A stretch of DNA of 64,000 bases from Muscardinus avellanarius (GCA_963383645.1 OY726571.1:82699388-82763387), one strand, 5' to 3'. Counted from the stretch's first letter, positions 40,905 to 51,929 are shown. The notes: generated by a model from the letters alone, not told the origin. Translations and numbers: made by a program.

Positions 40905-41300
40905 TCAGTCATCTTTTGCTGCAAAACACAAGATTCAAATTTGGTGGTTGAACAATTAGTCCAGTTTAGCTCCCAGTTCTGTTGTCCATAATGTGAGTTC
41001 TGCTCTCTGGGGCCAGGCTTGGCTGATTTTGGCTGGATCCACTGAGGAAGAGCTGGTGTAGGAGAGCCCCACTAGGATGGCTCGTCTTTTCTGCTCTATG
41101 TGACCTCTCATTCCCCATCCAGCTGGCCCAGGCTTTGTCCACCAGGCAACTCACAGTTCCAAGAGCTATTAGAGGGCCAATTCCAGTGTACAAGTGCTTT
41201 CAAAGCTGCTGTTTGAATCTCATTTGTTACCATATCACTGGCTTGAGCAAGTCACATGGCCAAGTCCAGTGTCAGTGTGGTGAGATACTACTCAAGGGTT
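40905..41300. mobile_element. Old interspersed repeat (MER-type), family unclear
   Basis: 'gtcatcttttgctgcaaaac' followed by a middle with 'ctcccagttctgttg' and an end with 'gcaagtcacatggccaagtc' resembles a common ancient mammalian repeat. I cannot place the family. Confidence 0.35.
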
Positions 41301-41405
41301 TGAATTCAGGGAGATATTAAAAAATGGAATCATTATTACAATCAATCAGTTCATGAATTCTATAAAAACCATTCTTCTTTCTCTCTTTTCCCTTCCTTTC
41401 TTTTT

Positions 41406-41465
41406 CTCCTCCTCCTCCTCCTCCTCCTCCTCCCTCCCTCCCTCCCTCCCTCCCTCCCTCCCTCC
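41406..41465. repeat. (CTC)n then (CCCT)n microsatellite
   Basis: A CTC run (41406-41432) passes into CCCT/CCTC units up to 41465 at the tail of a minus-strand SINE. Confidence 0.9.
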
Positions 41466-41640
41466 TTATTCTACTGAGGATTGGACCTGGGTGCATTCTA
41501 CCTCTAAGCTATATCCCTGTCTTTTTTTTTTTTTTTTTGAGACATCTTCCTAAGTTGCCGAGGCTGGCCTCAAACCTGCAATTCTCCTGTTTCAGCCTCC
41601 CAAATATTGAGATTACAGACATGTGCCACTATGCCTGGCT
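41466..41640 (-). mobile_element. B1-dID SINE, older subfamily
   Basis: ID arm ('ctgaggattggacctgggtg'), T-rich linker and B1 arm ending 'ccactatgcctggct'. The tail lies in the microsatellite just before. Confidence 0.8.
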
Positions 41641-42390
41641 AAAGGTCCAATCTTAATTCACTCTATGTATTTTGGGTTATTACTTTTTTAATTAATTTAC
41701 CAGCAAGACATTGTACTAGGATTGGCAGTAATCCTCAGTACACCTGATCATAACAGTTTCAGTTCTAGAATCTGAACAGGAAGCCCTTTTTGTCTGAAGA
41801 AGTCTTAGCAAAGGCAGCAGAGCCCAAGAGTACCAGGACAGGACTCCTGCAGAATATGGGATGGACCCCATCTTTGTGGTTTTGAAAATAGATTTTTATT
41901 TTCAAAGCAATTTGCTTTTCTTCATTCAAAAGGAGCATACTGAGCAGGAATTCCTCTGGCATTCCACACAACCCAGCAGGGCAGGTTTGATCTTCACTGA
42001 GTTGGGCTGTTAATGTGTTTCAGTGGAAACAGATAATTCCAAGACCAAGGCTTTCACAAGGGCACTGGAACTGTTTGTTGAGTGATTGGATTTAAAACTT
42101 CCCCAGTGACATGAATTTTTGACTTGTTCAAAACCCTCTTCTTGACCTTATTCCCCATCCAATTTATTTATTTTTATTTCATCTGCAAAGTCGACTGAAT
42201 CAGCCCTAAGACCTGCTGCTCTGGGGAGAAAAGTCTATAATAAAATCCATAAAATTAGTCTCTTGAAAGTTTAGGCAGATAAATGACAATGACTGCAGGT
42301 CCTTAGCTGTGACTATTACCATGACAACACCCTTGTCATCTGCATCCAGGCCTGGAAATGAACTCTGACCCCTGACAGGAAGGAAGAAGA
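41641..42390. other. Intergenic, nothing recognised
   Basis: No gene or repeat family could be named. Confidence 0.45.
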
Positions 42391-42394
42391 AGAG

Positions 42395-42495
42395 AAAGAG
42401 AAAAGATGTTTACTGAACACTTACTGTATCCCAAGCACTATGCAAGGCACTGAGTATACAAAGGTTCATAAGATGCTGTCTCAGTCTTGAACAGA
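42395..42495. mobile_element. Ancient L2/MIR-like fragment
   Basis: 'gaacacttactgtatccc' and 'caaggcactgagtata' match the conserved segment of L2/MIR-age repeats. Short and diverged. Confidence 0.35.
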
Positions 42496-42507
42496 TATCA
42501 GCTATCA

Positions 42508-42510
<3 letters not shown>

Positions 42511-42556
<46 letters not shown>
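42511..42556. repeat. (CA)n microsatellite
   Basis: About 23 CA units without interruption. Confidence 0.95.
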
Positions 42557-42558
<2 letters not shown>

Positions 42559-42635
42559 TGATGGAGAAAGAGGAGAAAGCAAAGGAGACAGGGAAGAAGG
42601 AGAAGACACAGATTTTTTTTAAAAAAAGTAATCCC

Positions 42636-43600
42636 GGGACTTCCAGGAAGATGGCGACGGAGCAAAACGGGGCTAACGAGCCCCGCTAACAACCAATCTC
42701 TATTACCGCAAAATCAACGCCTTTCATAGCCAGAAAACACCATCAGCAGAGACACAAAAAAATGTAATTTTAAAGGACAGAGAAAAAGAGGGCTGGAAAA
42801 ACGAGACACCAGAAACCAGACCACAGTGCTGCAGCCGGAGCCGCGGCGTGAAGCGGCGGGCACCATTTTGCCTTGCAGCACCAGGCTCCAGAGAGGAAGG
42901 GAACTCATAACGGAGTTCAGAAACCAGAGAGGAGATACGCCGGCCTCACGCCCGAGAACGCGGCAGCAGCGCCTTACTGCTGGCGGCAGCGGCGAGTTCA
43001 CCGGACGGCACCAGACCAACGCACTCAAAAGCCCACCAAGCTCCAGAGAGGAGCAGTGGACAGCGAGCCGAGGTGAGCCGCTGCGGAACAGCCGGGCGGG
43101 ATTCGGCAGATCTCTCAGCGCAGGGAGCATCTAAAGCTCCCAGGGGCTGGGCTCAGCAAATCCTGCAGGGACCCAGAGTGGAGTTCAAAAACAGAAAAGA
43201 AATATGCCAGCCTCACAGCCGAGGGCGCAGCAGCGGCGCCATATTGCTACCGGCGGCGGCAGCAGCGAATTCACCAAGTCCACGACAGCTCCATCTGCGC
43301 ACTCAACAGTGATTCAAATTGGGGCCCCTAGAGGAGAAATCCCAGTACTGTACTCCCAGGGACTTGACCCAGTGGGGGAGTGGTGGTGGCAGAGATATTA
43401 CACCATAGGAGAACGCCCAACCTGGCACCCCCCATGGTCTAAAGCAGCCTCGATTGACTCCCAGTGTCTGAGTCTCTGCGATACAACTCAGTAAAGGAGT
43501 AGTGGGAACTGAGATACCATAGACTCGAGATCCACAGCACTTTAAGTGAAGTTGTAGTGACCCAGGGAAGAACCCAGAGAAGGCACAAACTTCTGAAATC
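42636..43600 (+). promoter_or_regulatory. L1 5' UTR/promoter with tandem monomers
   Basis: CpG-rich start 'acttccaggaagatggcg' carries a YY1-type motif AAGATGGCG at 42648-42656, the place where L1 promoters often have YY1. Two diverged copies of a segment of about 268 bp begin near 42913 ('gagttcag') and 43181 ('gagttcaa'), each with a CpG-rich 'gcagcagcg' stretch, like tandem promoter monomers of rodent L1. Confidence 0.65.
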
Positions 43601-44519
43601 ATGGGAAAGAGGAATAACAATGGAGCAATGAATGCCCACAACCCCACAATATCAGAACCTGATAAAACAGAAATTCAGAGATTTCTAGAAGATAAAATCA
43701 GGAAAATAACTGTAGAAATAATAGAGGTGTTTTGAAAAGAATTCAGAGAGAGCCAAAGAGAGATAAAGGATGCAATTAATGAAGTAAAGTCCTCAATTCA
43801 AAGTACAAACAACCAATTAGACCACATGGAGAATAGAATCTCGCTCCTAGAAGATGATCATTCCAAAAATGAACGCATAGTTTCTAATTTAGAAAAAAAA
43901 AATTCGACAGCAGGAATCTGACATTGAAGAAATATGGGCCCATTTTAAGAGAGCTAACCTAAGAATAATTGGAATAGAGGAGAGAAAAGAAGGTGAAACC
44001 AAAGGGATTAACAATCTTTTCAAGGAAATAATAGCAGAAAATTTTCCAAACATAGAGCAAGAGGTCAATACACAGGTCCAGGAAACTTATAGAACTCCCG
44101 TTAGAGAGGATCAGAGAAGAGGATCCCCATGCCACATAATTGTCAAAATGACCAATGTGGAAGCCAAGCAGAGAATCTTAAAGGCAACAAAAACAAAGGG
44201 CCAAGTGACATTCAGAGGCAAACCAATTAGAATCACTCCAGACTTCCCAAACCAAGTCATGAGAGCCAAAAGAGCTTGGAGTAACATATTCCAAACTCTG
44301 AAAGAAAACAACTTCCAGCCAAAAATTTCCTACCCAGCAAAACTATCCATCAAATTAGATGGGGAAATAAGAAGCTTCCATGACAAACAGCAACTGAAGG
44401 AATTTATGTCTTCAAAACCAGCGCTAGAGAAAATACTCAAAAAGATTAACTACAAAGAAGAAATAGGTAACACACACCAGAACCAGAGAAACAAGATTTT
44501 CCATCCAACAGACAACTAA
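43601..44519 (+). pseudogene. L1 ORF1 (RNA-binding ORF1p), broken
   Basis: ATG at 43601 (MGKRNNNGAMNAHNPT) opens the family's basic N-terminus and a short coiled-coil region. The last part has RRM and C-terminal domain text typical of ORF1p (RANLRIIGIEE, HIIVKMTNVE, NFQPKISYPAKL) and stops at TAA 44517-44519. The frame is broken twice: TGA at 43733-43735 (codon 45) and one extra base in the A-run near 43898-43907. The last 123 codons (44148-44516) are open. Length is about 305 codons, slightly short of the usual 340-360. Confidence 0.85.
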
Positions 44520-44639
44520 GATTGGTTATCTGTGGAGATTCATTATTTATGTTAGTCTTTTACCTATCTCTAAATTGTATTGTTTGCTTTTATTGTTGCT
44601 AATTTTTAGGATTTCTAGTTGGAATATTAATATACCTTC

Positions 44640-45240
44640 AGATATAGCATTTGGAAATATTTTATCCCATTCTATCAGTAACTTTTAACTCTGTTTACAT
44701 TGTCTTTGGATATACAATATTTTTTTTATTTTTTAGGGAGTTTATTTATCCTTTTGTTGCCTGCGCCATTGAAATCATATCCAAGAAATCACTGCCAATT
44801 TCAATGTTGTGAGGTTTTATGACCCAGATTTTCTTCTAAAAGTTTATAGTATTAAGATTTATACTTAGGTCTTTTATCTATTTTGAGTTAATATTTGTAA
44901 ATATGTTAGGTAAGGGTCCAATTTTATTCTTTTTCATGTAATTATTATTTTTCAACAATATTTAGTTAAAAGATTATTATTTCCACCAAATGTTCGTGGA
45001 AACCTTGCCAAAAATAACTTGACAATATATGGAAGAATTTATCTCTAGGCTTGTATTTAACTCCAATGGTTTATATATCTGCCCCTGGAACAGTACTACA
45101 CTATTTCAATTATTGTAGCTTTATATGGTTTGAAATCAGAAAATATACATCTTCTAGCTTTGTTCTTCTTTGAGATTGTTCTGGGTATCTAGAGTCCATA
45201 TTCCATATCAGGATAATTTTTTTCTGAAAAATAAATAAAT
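44640..45240 (-). mobile_element. Old L1 ORF2 fragment, antisense inside the element
   Basis: On the plus strand the text 'cttttgttgcctgcgcc', 'atatccaagaaatcactgcc' and 'ccaatggtttatatatctg' is the reverse complement of a common mammalian L1 ORF2 segment. It is more diverged than the flanking L1 parts. It is not coding in either direction. 44520-44640 before it is unidentified. Confidence 0.7.
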
Positions 45241-45602
45241 AAATTTATGATAGCTTCATCTAAAAAAAAGAAAAGAAAAAAATATTCTCTGGTAAGAAAG
45301 AAAGCAAAAAGAAATATTGAACTGTTATCTTTTAGTCATCAAAAGCTTGGTACTAGACAAATGAAACTGTTTTGTGAGATTATCATCGTTAATATTGGAT
45401 AAATTGCTATAAAACTAGATGTCAACCACTAAGCCAAGCATGGAAAGGAGGGATGGGGAGGGAACGGGGTGGGGATTGGGTAGGGGCTAACTGGGCGATG
45501 TGTGCATGTATGTCTACAAAAATATTTTCTTTATACCATTATGATGTATGAATACATTGCATCAATAAAAAATAAAATTAAAAAAAAATAAAAATAAATT
45601 TA

Positions 45603-46304
45603 AAAAAAAGTAATCCCAGCAAAATAAGGAAGGGTGTTAAGGACAACTACTTGGTGGAGCCTTTGAAGGTTTTCTGTAATCACTATAGAAAAAGTCCTGA
45701 TTTCAATCTCTACTGGCCTCATGATAGAGGTCGGCTCACAGAGAGCTTGGGCTTTGAGTCTCCTCCTATCTTTAGGAGCATGAACCACAACCTGTACAGC
45801 CTGTGTCCTTGCATCTGGACTTCAGCTCAGACTTGAGCATGACATGGTAACTGAACTTCCTTCAATAGGGCTAAACTCCTCTGGGGTGTGACAGGCATCC
45901 AGACAAGAATTGGGCAGTTTGAAAGACTCAGAACTCTTTTGGGGTCCCTGGGATTAGGTTAAATGAGCTCAGAGACCTAAGAACCATGCTCCAGCCCCTG
46001 GAGAGGTGCATTGCTCATGGGAAGCGCTGAGGGATGTCGTAGGGAGCAAGTGTGTCCCAGGGTCCCAAGGCGAATACCTTTTCTCAGAGTGCCTTAGTCA
46101 CCCCCGGGGAGTCTTTTTTTTTTTTTTAAACTGGGAATCTGGCCAAACTTGATCTTCCTTGGGGGCATTTGTACCCCTACCTTGCCAAAAAGAATTTCCC
46201 ATCTCACTCTCCAGAAAGAAAATAAGACAGAAGAATGAGGAAGTGTCCATGATACGTTCTCTGAGTCTGGCCTAGCTGGCTGTTCAAGGAACACCATCGG
46301 ACAG
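45603..46304. other. Intergenic, nothing recognised
   Basis: Between two L1 segments I see no gene or other repeat, apart from a T-run near 46114. Confidence 0.45.
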
Positions 46305-46625
46305 TTGGACAGAACTAGAGAAGGTTATGCTAAGTGAGGTCGGCCAGTCTCAGCAAGTCAAGGGTTGTGTTTTCTCTCATATGTAGACGCTGGAGAGAAA
46401 AGAGAAAAGGGACTTCAGATAAATGAGGAGAGAAACCAGCAGAATAGTAGAAGGGGATTGGGGAGGGTGGAGGGGAGAGAAAAAAGAAGAAATGAGGAAG
46501 GAAACAGTTGAAATAAGGCTATGTCCAGTGGGATTCAGAGGTAAACACAACAAGAACTTTATGCCGGTATATTTGCTTTGATCACAATGCCACCAATAAA
46601 AATATCTATATAAACAAGAGACCAC
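46305..46625 (+). mobile_element. 5'-truncated L1 3' end
   Basis: 'gaactagagaaggttatgct' is the end of L1 ORF2, followed by a G-rich 3' UTR tract ('ggggattggggagggtgg') and the terminus 'caatgccaccaataaaaata'. No ORF survives. Confidence 0.65.
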
Positions 46626-47257
46626 TGGGGCTGGAACCTGAGGACAATGTGGGCCCTTGAGGTTCAGAAGGTCCCAGCTTGGCCAGTGGGGGGCAGCTGG
46701 ATATCAGCTGTTCCTCTTCACTGCCTGGCAGGTTGGCTGTGAGTTGGGGGCCCAGGAGTCACACAGGCCCAAGGAGTGGGCGGTGCTGCTCCTGCTGGGC
46801 TTCAGGCTGGGTCTGCTGGGGCAACTAAGCACCTGATGGGGTGGGGCCCTTCTGAATGTGCTTTGTGTGTAGAACACTGTCACCTTTCTCCTGCTACACA
46901 CCCTGTCCCCACAACACATCTTGAAGCTGGCGACCCTCTCTATCCCCACAGTCTGCAAAACAGCCCTGTCAGCCTCCAAGTCAGAATATTGCACCACCCT
47001 GAGAACTCTTAATCTGCAGTTGATTTTGTATTTTGTGTGTTTTGGTTACTGAACTGTACTTCCGCCATCATTTGTCTGTTGTCTGTCTGTCTGTCTGTCT
47101 AACATACACACATACAGCCAAGCCCATATAAGCCATTCTGTATGGCTGACTGTCACAGGGAAGTAGAAGTTGGTTTTGGAAATGAATTGACCAGATAAAT
47201 TCTATTTTCACAAATCTTTTAGAAACATCTAATAGGCTTGCTTAGACTTCATTACAT
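46626..47257. other. Intergenic, nothing recognised apart from a possible CTCF site
   Basis: A (GTCT)n run lies near 47080. No gene was found. Confidence 0.45.
46683..46696 (+). promoter_or_regulatory. Possible CTCF-type site
   Basis: CCAGTGGGGGGCAG is one mismatch from the CTCF core CCASYAGRKGGCRS. Prediction by eye only. Confidence 0.3.
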
Positions 47258-47270
47258 ACTTTATTATCTT

Positions 47271-47456
47271 TTTTTTTTTTTTTTTGTACTAGGGATTTAA
47301 CCCAGGGGCATTCTACCCCTAAGCTACACTCCCAGTCCTTTCTATTTTTTTTTCTTAATTTTGTAATGGGTTTCACTAAGTTGCTGAGGCTGGCCTTGAA
47401 CCTGCAATCCTCCTGTCTCAGTTCTCCCAGATTACAGGTTTGTGCCACTGTGTCCA
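47271..47456 (-). mobile_element. B1-dID SINE, older subfamily
   Basis: T-run, ID arm ('gtactagggatttaaccc'), linker and B1 arm. 'actttattatctt' flanks it at 47258-47270 and 47457-47469. Confidence 0.9.
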
Positions 47457-47794
47457 ACTTTATTATCTTCTTGACAATTAATTGGAGACATTGGCATTGG
47501 GCCAGGGCCTAGATTATATTGGTCTGGGTGAATTCGAGGGATCACTGCCCACCAGTGATGGGTATTTTTGAGCCTGGGTATTTCCTTTTCTTTACTAAGC
47601 CCACTCTTAGAAACAACAATTTCCTTTTTTTTTTTTTCCTGATCAATTTAACAGGGACATATTCAAGTACTCTTCACTGTTACTTATTGTTAAAAATTGT
47701 TAATATACTTTAGTAGTGAAATAGCTACCACTACAATGTTTCTCTTATAATTATAAATGAGTGTCACAGTTGCTGTGATAAATCCCAAAGATAG

Positions 47795-48030
47795 TTGTAG
47801 GGCACAGAGGTTGTACTGTTTTGGGAATTAGATTGACCTGGGTTCAAATCCTGTCTATACCACTAAACAGCCCTGTAACTCTGAACCAATCTCTGAACTA
47901 GTCACAAGATCTCAATTTACTGCACTGAAAACAGATAACAATAACTACTTTTCAGTGTTGTGCTGAGAATTAAATGAAATAAGGGATGTGAAACTTTTAG
48001 CACTATGTCTAGAAAACCCGGTCAATAAAT
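47795..48030 (+). mobile_element. MIR element
   Basis: tRNA-like head 'tgacctgggttcaaatcctg', core, and the end 'gagaattaaatgaaataagg' follow the MIR order on the plus strand. Confidence 0.7.
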
Positions 48031-48219
48031 GACAGATTCAGTTACCAGATTCCTATTTTTAGCAATTTGATTTAGTGTTCGGTCTGGAACAACATATACT
48101 TGTTTCCTTAAAAATGAAGCAAGCTGTTCATGTTTAAAAATACACACTTATATTTCTGAAGAGTGTTTTAAAAAGTTAGAACAACTCGCAGCTTGCTTAT
48201 CTATGACTGATTCTGCGGC

Positions 48220-48236
48220 GGGGGGGGGGGGGGGGG
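48220..48236. repeat. G homopolymer (17)
   Basis: Seventeen consecutive G bases; length may be unreliable in assembly. Confidence 0.85.
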
Positions 48237-48239
48237 CAA

Positions 48240-49732
48240 AATCCAGCTCCAGGGCCTCTTTTCTTCTGAGGTAGGATTCAGCCCCACCGTCCTCTGGGTA
48301 TCCAGTGCCTGATACTGATGACTGTGGTCACACTCAGCAAGGCTTTCCTTATGTTTTCATGGATAATTCAGATGAGAACTCTCAGCAGGTATCTGAGGGA
48401 CGTGTTCAAGAACCCAAACAGAGAAAAAAGGGCAAAGACAGCAGGTGAAGGACAGCAAGCCTTCCAGCTTCTTTTTGAAGAGCAAAATCTTCTCTCACAC
48501 GGTTTACTTATGCGAGGGCGCCAAAGCCTGCTGAGACTCTGGCATCCCCTACATTTGCTGGGCTGACACGGCGTGCAGTGTTGAACTGACTGGGAGGTGC
48601 ATCCACATAGGGACTGTGCCACGGAAGAAGCCAACGTGAGCCCATGGTCCGTGCGGGCTCTCCTGAGTGAGTGTGAAGCTGGACTGTGGAGAGGGGAGAG
48701 TGAGGGGCAGGTGGTGAGCACTAGGGAAGAGCCGCCAGGAGAGGGAACAGCCTGTGCAAAGAACGAGCACGGTCCTGAGTGTGGCACACTTTGGTTGACT
48801 CTCAGTGTCCCCAAAGAAGTTCATGGAAACCAACAGGAAGCATGGAGTGTCTTGCCCAGGGCTGGCACACAGTAGGTCTTCTCTGTCCAAGGACTATGAA
48901 GACTGACTTGTTTATTATGAAAGCCCATGGCAAATTTTGCTTCCCTCACTCAGAGCGAATGACCTGGAATTTAGATGGTTTTACAACAACTGGAATCCAG
49001 GGAGTCAGAGCCCCGGAGAGCAGGGAGAGTGGCTAACTCCAGCTCTGGCTGTCAGATGGTAAGGAGGTGAACTCCTGCTGTTTAGCCAGCAGGGAGGGGG
49101 CAGGCGGCAATCACCCTTTTCAGCCCCCAGGGCACTGGCTGCAGAGATGAGTGAACATTCTCTACTCTGTTGCTTGCCTTTGTCAATGATGTCTTGGCTC
49201 CTTCCTTCACACAGCGGGGGGGGGGGGGGGGGGGGAAGCCCAGCAACTGCGGGGTTTCTCAGCTCTGGGTCTGAGCTGAGCCTTAGTTATTCACATGGGC
49301 TGGATTTATAATTCAAGGGAGTGGATTGCCATGTGCAGCCTGTGGGTTTACCAGTGAAACAAGAGCCCTACGAAGAGCGTTTGGAAGAGGGACAGACCTG
49401 CTATCTCCCCGATGCGGCCTGGACAGAGGGGTTCCTTTTCCTTCAGTCCTGGCTTGTACTTGGCCTCCAGGTTTGCTCTCCCTGCAGGGGTCAGGAGTGA
49501 TTTCCCTAACACTTTCTGGCTCTGGAGGAGAAGCTTCTTCAAGCTCTGTCTCCGGGGCTGTGGCTCCCGGGGCCAGGCTGTGTTGATCTCAAATTAGGAC
49601 TCTGCCTAGATCCTTCAGTGCTTGCGTCGTGACCATTTGTGGTGAAATGTGCTCATTAGTAGTCACAAAGCACACCATTGACACACATTCTCATCCTAAA
49701 TGGAGTGCATGAATTTGAATATTGGCAGAGTC
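48240..49732. other. Intergenic, nothing recognised
   Basis: GC-moderate sequence with overlapping open frames on both strands but no family resemblance. It contains the G-run at 49216-49235. Confidence 0.5.
49216..49235. repeat. G homopolymer (20)
   Basis: Twenty consecutive G bases in a G/C-rich context. Confidence 0.85.
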
Positions 49733-49922
49733 CAGCCAGGTGTAATAATACCAATATTTGAGAGACTGAGACAGAACAAGCTCAGATTTGAAGCCAGCCT
49801 CAGCAGCTTAACTCAACCCTTAACATCTCAGTGAGACCCTGTTTCACAATTAAAAAGGGGGTCTGAGTGTATAGCTTGGAAGTAGAATACCCCTGGACTC
49901 ATCCCCAGTACCAAAAAAAAAA
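49733..49922 (+). mobile_element. Diverged B1-dID SINE
   Basis: Worn B1 arm and ID arm ('gtgtatagcttggaagtaga') ending in an A-tail. Confidence 0.75.
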
Positions 49923-50074
49923 GAAATCTCATATAAATGTAAAATATTACACACACATACACACACACATATATAGCTATAGACACACAGATACGCACAC
50001 ACACACGCAGCTATACACAGATACACAGACACACAAACTCAGCAGACATACTAGAATTCTTTATTCCAGAAGGA

Positions 50075-50270
50075 GCCTGGAGGGTGTCTCTACCATCCTA
50101 AGGGTGGAGGATCGCAGGTTCGTGGCCAGCCTCAATAACTTAGTGAGACCCTGTTTCAAATAAAGTAAAATAGGGCTGGGGGTATAGCTTAGAGATAGAA
50201 TGCCCCTGGGTTCAATCCCCAGCACCAAAAATGGAAGAAAGAAGGAAGGAAGGAAGGAAGGAAGGAAGGA
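50075..50270 (+). mobile_element. B1-dID SINE, 5'-shortened, with (GGAA)n tail
   Basis: The B1 arm is incomplete, from about 'ggaggatcgcaggttcgtgg'; the ID arm is good and is followed by GGAA units to 50270. Confidence 0.8.
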
Positions 50271-50344
50271 CTGATCAATGTTATTAAGAGTGTTCTAGGT
50301 GTCAAGGATTTTACAAACATTTTCTCTTTCGATCTGGCCCTGTC

Positions 50345-50465
50345 ATTATTGCTGAGGTACTGAGGGCCTCGCTAAGTTGCTGAGGCTGGCCTTGAACATG
50401 TAATTCTCCTTTCTCAGATTCTGAAGCACTGGGATTCCAGGTGTGCACCACTGCACCTGGCTGAC
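50345..50465 (-). mobile_element. B1 arm, minus strand
   Basis: 'gttgctgaggctggccttga' through 'gcaccactgcacctggctga' is a B1 arm alone. Confidence 0.65.
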
Positions 50466-50796
50466 TGTTGACTTGTGCAGGGCAGGGGCTGTGTTTTGTT
50501 CAGCTTATGTTTCCTCCCCTGGCCTCCAGAAGGCGCTTCCTGAATACTCATGGAATGAGGTGCCCCTTAGATAGAGAGGCTCCCACACCTGGCTGCAGTT
50601 ACCTCGCCTGCCTCTGAGTCACTGAGCCAGAGAGGGCCCAAGTGGGGTCCTGGGGCTAGGCCAGGGATTTCAGAAGTGTTGTTGATGTTTGTGAACTGCT
50701 CTCATGCAAACTTTATTTTTCAGGGAAGTGCCACAGGGATGATAAAAAGAAGTATTATCTCTGTTTACACATGCAGAGTCTGTCTGTCTATCTTTC

Positions 50797-50852
50797 CCAT
50801 CCTCCTCCTCTTCCTCCTCCTCCTCCTCCTCCTCTTCCTTCTCCTTCTTCCT

Positions 50853-50925
<73 letters not shown>
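50797..50925. repeat. (TCC)n then (CT)n microsatellite
   Basis: TCC units from about 50797 pass into a perfect (CT)n array from about 50856 to 50925. It is the extended tail of the SINE beside it. Frames through it encode only repeats. Confidence 0.95.
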
Positions 50926-50931
<6 letters not shown>

Positions 50932-51138
50932 GGTACTGGGGACTGAGCCACCCAGGGGCATTCTTCCTCAAAGCCATATTCTTAGCCCTTTTAATTTAAT
51001 TCAATTTTTTTCATTTTGGAGAGTCTTACTAAGTTGCTAAGACTCTAGCAAAGTTGCTAAGCCTGATCTCAAAACTGTGATCTCCTGTTTCAGCCTCCCA
51101 AGAACTGGGATTGCAGGTGTGCACCATGGTGCCTGGCA
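50926..51138 (-). mobile_element. B1-dID SINE, older subfamily
   Basis: ID arm ('ggtactggggactgagccac'), linker and B1 arm with duplicated 'aagttgctaag' tracts, ending 'accatggtgcctggc'. Confidence 0.8.
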
Positions 51139-51194
51139 GAAGTCTTCATCTCTTAAAAGACACGAATAGTCCCCTAGTGAGGAAGCATTCCTCT

Positions 51195-51350
51195 TCTCTA
51201 GCTTTGAAAACCTGGTCATGTTATTTAACCTCTCCTGGCCTCAGTGTCCTTGCCTCTGAAATGGAATAAGAATGTCTACTTCAGAGATTTATTGGGTGGA
51301 TTACAGTGGAATACACATGGAATGAGGTGCGACCCATGGAGAATGTTTAG
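51195..51350 (+). mobile_element. MIR fragment
   Basis: 'tgttatttaacctctcctgg', 'cctcagtgtccttgcctctg' and 'aaatggaataagaatg' match the MIR middle part. Confidence 0.6.
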
Positions 51351-51359
51351 GATAGGTGT

Positions 51360-51920
51360 GAAACTGTATCATTATTATTATGGTGTGGAAGGCATGGCCT
51401 TTGAATCAAAGGCCTCACCCTTAAAGAAAGAGGCACAGAACTGCCACCCACAGGCACCGAATGGGTGAAGCAGACAGAGAAGCCTGGTATGGGGATGAGG
51501 ATGGGAAGCCCACACAGGTCAAAGAGGGCTGGGAGGCGCACAGGGAAGGTGAGTCTCAGCTGGATCTGGATAGGTAGGGCTTAGTGGACCAGCATAAGAA
51601 CAATTTCCAGTGTAGACCAGGTGTGAAGAGCGTGGAAAATGTAGGTGTCCCTCCGCCCTGGCAACTCATTCATGAGTCTCAGATTAAATGCTACTTTGGA
51701 GCTTTCCCTGACCCTGGATCGCAGGCCAGTTCCCTTATTACTTGCTCTTAAGTTCTGACACCACTTGTGTGGCACCAACTGGATGTCCTGCAATTCAATT
51801 CAATTCTGGCACCATCTACTTGAAGTGTAGACGCCACACAGGAGCAGGCGGAGTTCCAACAAGAGGCCTCCTGCTTCAGATGTCAGGTGCACTTTGGGGA
51901 TCCCAGGCCTCTTGAATTCT
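51360..51920. other. Intergenic, nothing recognised
   Basis: No gene or repeat family named. Confidence 0.45.
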
Positions 51921-51929
51921 GTCTGAAAC

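Larger units (their letters stand above)
42636..45602 (+). mobile_element. HAL1-like L1 insertion: 5' UTR, ORF1, antisense L1 block, L1 3' UTR
   Basis: The element is bounded by 'aaaaaaagtaatccc' at 42621-42635 and again at 45603-45617, a 15-bp target-site duplication. In order: a 5' UTR (42636-43600), a disabled ORF1 (43601-44519), a middle block with antisense old L1 ORF2 sequence (about 44640-45240), and a 3' UTR with a G-rich tract and A-rich tail (about 45290-45602). No sense ORF2 is present. ORF1-only L1 derivatives are known as half-L1 or HAL1 elements and depend on ORF2 from other L1s. Whether this one is a family member or a single chimera is open. Confidence 0.75.

Noticed and set aside
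43303..43647. 114-codon minus-strand frame in the L1 5' UTR
   Set aside because: It lies antisense in the L1 promoter region with no family resemblance; an L1 ORF0-like role would need expression evidence.
50670..50999. Open frames of Arg-Glu or Leu-Ser repeats
   Set aside because: These are translations of the (CT)n and (TCC)n microsatellites.
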